Shown piece after piece: positions 59,942-64,000 of a stretch of 64,000 bases of DNA. The translations under genes and the position numbers were made by a program. This DNA is from Glaciecola sp964195425 (lineage in GTDB: Bacteria; Pseudomonadota; Gammaproteobacteria; Enterobacterales; Alteromonadaceae). Below the pieces are notes generated by a model that was not told the origin of the DNA, did no database searches, and was given only the letters and a program-made list of their open reading frames with translations. The stretch spans positions 1 through 64,000 of the forward strand of contig CAXMOM010000027.1 in the NCBI GenBank assembly GCA_964195425.1, given 5' to 3'. How positions within the stretch are numbered: the first letter of the stretch is position 1; each line of letters begins with the position of its first letter.

Positions 59942-62900
59942 CTAAGGTTTTTCTATTTCTGTTTTCCATATATCTTTCTGCACTCGCTCAAAACGACCAT
60001 ATATGTTTTGCGCTAAGCACTCAAACTGACTACCGCAAGCCACTTCATTGCCATTTTCATCAATCTCTATTACGGCAGCAACACATTCTGCACCTAAGCA
60101 AACAACTGGTTGAGCGATATTTTCAATCAAAATTTTGGTATCTGGCGCAATACCAGTCTGCGCAAGTTGCGCATATCTATCCTGTGGTTCTTTTTCATCG
60201 TTTTGATTTAAATCTGCAACCGCGTTTCCGTTTACCATACTGACTAAATATGCACGGCTATTACCGGTAGGTGGCGCACACAAACTGTCGCTTGCTGAAG
60301 CAGGCAGATAGGTGGTAAAGAACACTTTATAATCAAGGATTAAAGGTGATGATAATACTTTTTCGCCACCACTAGTTAACCTAATTCTCCAACCGCTTTT
60401 ATCTAAGAAAGCCGCTGAGGCAAGTTCACGCTCAGCTTCGTCGGTTGATGTTAACAAATGGTCAGTCGCATCATATAAACTTTCTTCAGTAAACGCGACT
60501 GTTGGCAATAAAAACTCACCGTCATCGTCAGTGTTAAAAACACCGGTATCTTTAATAAGATAAAACTGGTCATTAATAGTGGTATCTAATGGGCCTGCTC
60601 TAAACCCAGAACCAATTGCAACGGCATAATATTGTTCTTCGCCTAGCAATATTTCAGACACATCAGGACCATAATAAAAACGTCTATTATCTTCAGCTGT
60701 ATCGCCAGCGAAAGTGCCAAGCAAACCACCTTTTACTAGCTCACTTGGACCTACACCAGCGTTGTTTATATCGAGCCGGAACACTTGTCCGCCCATATCA
60801 GCAACATATAAATGATCAGCTAAGCCATCTTTGTCTCTGTCAACAGCCGAAATTCTTGCCGGAATACTATATTTCATGTCATCAAGCACTAAATCAGCAT
60901 CGGCATCACTAGCAGACCACAACAGAGTGCCATCGTCAGCATCAATTATAAATACACTGTTACCAACTGAGTCGTATGAACGGACTACTTTATCGTCTTG
61001 TGAATCGTCATAGCCACCGCCAACAATCATGACATCTTTAATGACGTTGCCAATTTGGACTTTTGTTATAATGGGCCTTGACCAAGTTTGACCTAAGTTT
61101 GCATATTCACCTTCGCCACCGTTTATGCTAAATACTAGTTGCGGATCTGTCTTTGATGTTACGTCAAACGCATAGTAGTTATTGCCACCACGTCGCATGC
61201 CCAAATACAAATAGACTTTGTCATCAACGTAACGAATAACCAAATCACCGTCTAGTCCATATTTGTGATTAAAGGTAGAGGTGTCTTGATAAAAATCGTG
61301 AAGATTGGATAGTAGCTCTTTTGGTGCAATTGCAAAGTTTTCGCTACCATCTTCCGCATCAATTGAGTGTAAAAACCCGTGATTGGTTGCAACGAATACT
61401 GCGCTGTCGGTACTCGAATAGTTTACAATAACAGGCTGAGAATGAATAGGATCGCCCATTTGCATACGCACATCTGTCGTAGAGCCATCGCCATCATCAT
61501 CGCGAACATCTACACCACGCGCCCATTTTAATACTTCGATCCTTAAGGCTTCTGAATCGGGCATTGTGTTTATCGCAAGGTCGGTAGTAGAAATATTTGT
61601 GTTACTTTCATCAAGAACATTAGCACTTGTAAAAATGGACCCTGGCGTATCTTCAAAATAATACAGGTCACGAACAAGATCTACCTTACTCGCTGCGCCG
61701 CCATCACGCACTTCATTACCATCGGCAAGCGTAGACCAATAACTATGACTATTCTCTGCAAAGAAGCCAGTTGATGAATTAACTGCATTTATGCCATTAC
61801 TATCAAGTATTTGGTCTCCCTCAATGCGATATTTTTTCAAATTTCCAGGCCAAAGAGTTCCTTCAGCAGGCTTAAACAAGGCAAAGTAGAGCTCATCCCT
61901 GTGCGACAAACGGTTTAGTTGGTTTACAGCAACCCCGGGAGAAACGAATGTTGAATTAATATCCTTTACTTGACGCAATATAGTTTGAAAAGCTTCTAAC
62001 AACCTTTCACTATCATCGGCCTGATAAAAACCACCACCACTTTGTAAAGAAATTTGGTTTAAGAAACTGTTAGCCGTAGCATCGGCTGCGAACCCTATCG
62101 TGTGAGTTACAATACGGGTATCAATGAATGAATCACCCGAATCACTTATATTTCTAGCTAAATCTAAGCCACACATTTCGCCACCACTACCGGTGCACTC
62201 TCTGCCAATTATTGCTTCTATTTTTTCGACTGAGTGATTGTTATTAGCCTGTCCATCAGACAGCAACACAATATGGTTGTTCGTTTGACAGGTTAAATCT
62301 TCGATAGGTGAAATATAGGTTGCGCCTAAGGGAATATATTCCCCACGACAATTCCAACCGTCCAAGTTATCTTCGTTACAGCCAAATGGCCTAATCGGAT
62401 CGCCACCCACGTATGAAGAACGATGACTGACACGGGTATTTCTTCTAACACTACTGGAAACGTTGCTTTCGCCGCGTTGACGACCATAATCTACATCTAG
62501 CCCACCAAAATATAGGCTTGCTTCATACAGAGTATCAACAATGGGCGTATAACCACTTGTACCCAAATCATCGACTTTGCCTATTAAGTGCTGTCTTACG
62601 GTAGAGGTTGTTCCTGGCGTTGCATTGCCCTCAAACTCAATCACTAAACGAGTAGCAGCAGACGCTCGCCCGTTGTATGTAAACGCTCCGCGCCGAGAAG
62701 AACCAAAGTCAGACATAATAAGCATCATTTCATTACCGGGATTCCAGCCCGTACGATTTACTATTTCTTGGACAATATCTGTCACTGCTGGGCTTTGATA
62801 AACGCCATTTCTATAGAAAGGAGGCATATCTGCCCAATTGACAGAAGCCGATGTTTTAGGTATGTCCCGCAGTTCATATCTATGATGTGGGCTAAAATCA

Positions 62901-64000
62901 CCTGGGCTGTTTTGGTTTGCCCCTCTAATTGTCATTCTTGCCCCTGAACTCAAGCCATTTCGATATGCCGTAAATTCTAAATAGGCATTTATAACGGTTG
63001 ATCCTTGGGGTATATTCAAATTTTTGAAGCGAGCGGCGGTATATCGGTTACTGTTCGAACTAAATGATAGCTCACCCCCTGTACTAGCTCTACCGTCATA
63101 GCGTTCTTCTCCATTATTGTCTTGCTCATCTACTTGATAAATTAGGCTATCTCGGATACAGCCATTTGCCGTACTTTCGTCATACGTGATTACTAGCTGA
63201 GGCGATCTACTGCTGCCATCGTCACTTGCATAAGACCGCCTATTTGAACCGGCAGACATATCGATAGTTTCCATTATTACCGCTAGATCATTACCACCGC
63301 ACCAATCAGAACGGTTGATTATTTCTTGAATAACCGGCGTAATATCCGGCGTATTAATGGTTTCACCGGTGCTTGGCCACTCGTTATCTGTATCCCAAAC
63401 AACGTCATTTACAGTCGTTGTCCGGTCAGATATATCGTTTGCAAGCACGCTAAACTCATTGGCATTGCCAGTTGCTTCACCGGCAATGGTAAAGTTAGTT
63501 ATTGCGTTATTAAATCCTGCTGATGTAAATCGTAAAATTGCACTGGTAATAACAGCGCCACGTGGAATGTTCACATCTTGATATCGAAAGCCTGAATAAA
63601 CGGTACTTGTATCTTGAGATAAAACTAGCCGAGTCGCACTAAGTTGAACGTTACCATCGACTTGTTGAGCATCATCTTGATTGCTGGTTACAGGTAAAAT
63701 TAACTCAGGGGAAACTGACGAGTCAATATCTCTTATGGGATATAAAATTGGTCCACCATAATCAGAAAAACGCATTAATCCTGCATTAATATTGGTTGCA
63801 TTGCCAAGGGCTTCGCGTAGTGCATCTTGCACTTTTTGCATACGCGTAGTGGTTGTACTATCGCGAGCACTCATACTGCCCGAGGTATCCATAATAAAAA
63901 GTACGTTAGGTTTATAAGTCACCACGGAGGAGCTCGATCCTAAGTAAATGTCAAGATCATCGCCAAGCGCACTAAAGCTAATCATAAAGCTAAATAAACA
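59942..64000 (-). CDS. pilY1: PilY1-like type IV pilus adhesin/assembly protein, 5' end cut by window edge
   Basis: At least 1,352 residues; the frame stays open to the edge and the first visible residues look like the end of a signal peptide (SFMISFSALG), so the true start lies outside. Counting from the Met at 63985: a von Willebrand A domain starts with MIDAS D33-TSGS, is split by two homologous modules (about 108-270 and 280-452), and resumes with T480 and D577. The C-terminal half is the PilY1 beta-propeller with Asp-rich calcium loops (DRDKDGLADHLYVADMGG). It probably sits at the pilus tip or outer membrane and works with the minor pilins here. Confidence 0.9.
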   Translation of the reverse strand, partial: CLFSFMISFSALGDDLDIYLGSSSSVVTYKPNVLFIMDTSGSMSARDSTTTTRMQKVQDALREALGNATNINAGLMRFSDYGGPILYPIRDIDSSVSPELILPVTSNQDDAQQVDGNVQLSATRLVLSQDTSTVYSGFRYQDVNIPRGAVITSAILRFTSAGFNNAITNFTIAGEATGNANEFSVLANDISDRTTTVNDVVWDTDNEWPSTGETINTPDITPVIQEIINRSDWCGGNDLAVIMETIDMSAGSNRRSYASDDGSSRSPQLVITYDESTANGCIRDSLIYQVDEQDNNGEERYDGRASTGGELSFSSNSNRYTAARFKNLNIPQGSTVINAYLEFTAYRNGLSSGARMTIRGANQNSPGDFSPHHRYELRDIPKTSASVNWADMPPFYRNGVYQSPAVTDIVQEIVNRTGWNPGNEMMLIMSDFGSSRRGAFTYNGRASAATRLVIEFEGNATPGTTSTVRQHLIGKVDDLGTSGYTPIVDTLYEASLYFGGLDVDYGRQRGESNVSSSVRRNTRVSHRSSYVGGDPIRPFGCNEDNLDGWNCRGEYIPLGATYISPIEDLTCQTNNHIVLLSDGQANNNHSVEKIEAIIGRECTGSGGEMCGLDLARNISDSGDSFIDTRIVTHTIGFAADATANSFLNQISLQSGGGFYQADDSERLLEAFQTILRQVKDINSTFVSPGVAVNQLNRLSHRDELYFALFKPAEGTLWPGNLKKYRIEGDQILDSNGINAVNSSTGFFAENSHSYWSTLADGNEVRDGGAASKVDLVRDLYYFEDTPGSIFTSANVLDESNTNISTTDLAINTMPDSEALRIEVLKWARGVDVRDDDGDGSTTDVRMQMGDPIHSQPVIVNYSSTDSAVFVATNHGFLHSIDAEDGSENFAIAPKELLSNLHDFYQDTSTFNHKYGLDGDLVIRYVDDKVYLYLGMRRGGNNYYAFDVTSKTDPQLVFSINGGEGEYANLGQTWSRPIITKVQIGNVIKDVMIVGGGYDDSQDDKVVRSYDSVGNSVFIIDADDGTLLWSASDADADLVLDDMKYSIPARISAVDRDKDGLADHLYVADMGGQVFRLDINNAGVGPSELVKGGLLGTFAGDTAEDNRRFYYGPDVSEILLGEEQYYAVAIGSGFRAGPLDTTINDQFYLIKDTGVFNTDDDGEFLLPTVAFTEESLYDATDHLLTSTDEAERELASAAFLDKSGWRIRLTSGGEKVLSSPLILDYKVFFTTYLPASASDSLCAPPTGNSRAYLVSMVNGNAVADLNQNDEKEPQDRYAQLAQTGIAPDTKILIENIAQPVVCLGAECVAAVIEIDENGNEVACGSQFECLAQNIYGRFERVQKDIWKTEIEKP

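Noticed and set aside
1..64000. tRNA genes, CRISPR arrays, insertion sequences, prophage or replication origin
   Set aside because: No T-loop-like motifs in a tRNA setting, no regularly spaced repeats, no transposase or integrase, and no DnaA-box cluster were seen on reading both strands; weak ones could be missed by eye.

Overview
The window looks like chromosome of a marine gammaproteobacterium of the Alteromonadales, probably Alteromonadaceae (Glaciecola, Paraglaciecola or Alteromonas-like). This rests on AT-rich sequence, a Na+-type PomAB stator, a PlzC-like protein between radA and serB, a RibBX-type riboflavin enzyme, a PEP-CTERM protein and overall gene order. The genus is inference. 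No tRNA, rRNA, CRISPR array, prophage or insertion sequence was seen; nearly all of it is core genome with a few accessory spots.

Layout. 1-285 holds two tandem leftward promoters of rRNA-operon type whose transcript leaves the window. 286-6758 is pssA, clpB (with a sigma-32-type promoter), pgeF and rluD, divergent from bamD, ending in a 27-bp perfect inverted repeat. 6766-13477 is a stress island: an ECF sigma factor with a ChrR-like zinc/cupin anti-sigma factor, a LON-domain protein, and a tightly overlapping operon (NTF2-like, SDR, FAD oxidase, DUF1365, cyclopropane synthase-like methyltransferase). By analogy with the Rhodobacter RpoE-ChrR regulon it probably remodels membrane fatty acids under singlet-oxygen-like stress. 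13542-18548 carries pomAB divergent from xseB-ispA-dxs. 18605-24603 is the leftward nrdR-ribD-ribE-ribBX-ribH-nusB-thiL-pgpA run. glyA, lpxD and ettA follow.

29261-33124 is an acetyl-CoA/hydroxybutyrate area: a MetX-like alpha/beta protein, bdhA and phaA. Between bdhA and phaA, the first nine codons of a phaB-like gene run head-on into a short convergent ORF that may be the start of phaC, which looks like a deletion scar. 33135-40687 has radA, a two-PilZ-domain protein, serB, cheV, smp and a double-CDGSH protein. 40760-41754 is a PEP-CTERM gene with two 17-bp repeats exactly 42 bp apart and a sigma-54-like core promoter. 41772-51096 runs leftward: yjjV, pdxH, era, rnc, lepB, lepA, rseC, rseB, rseA and rpoE (with a self-type sigma-E promoter). 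51213-57633 holds nadB, a MaoC-like gene, ygfX-sdhE, ygfZ, slyD, glnB and nadE.

57731-64000 is type IV pilus assembly: a 20-bp perfect palindrome before two tandem FimT/GspH-like minor pseudopilins, then convergent pilE and pilY1. PilY1 is cut by the right edge, and its von Willebrand domain is split by two tandem beta-sandwich-like modules.

Several start sites were moved using Shine-Dalgarno sequences and family length (rluD, nrdR, phaA, lepA, rpoE, rseA, rseB, nadB, ygfZ, slyD). Exact starts remain inference.
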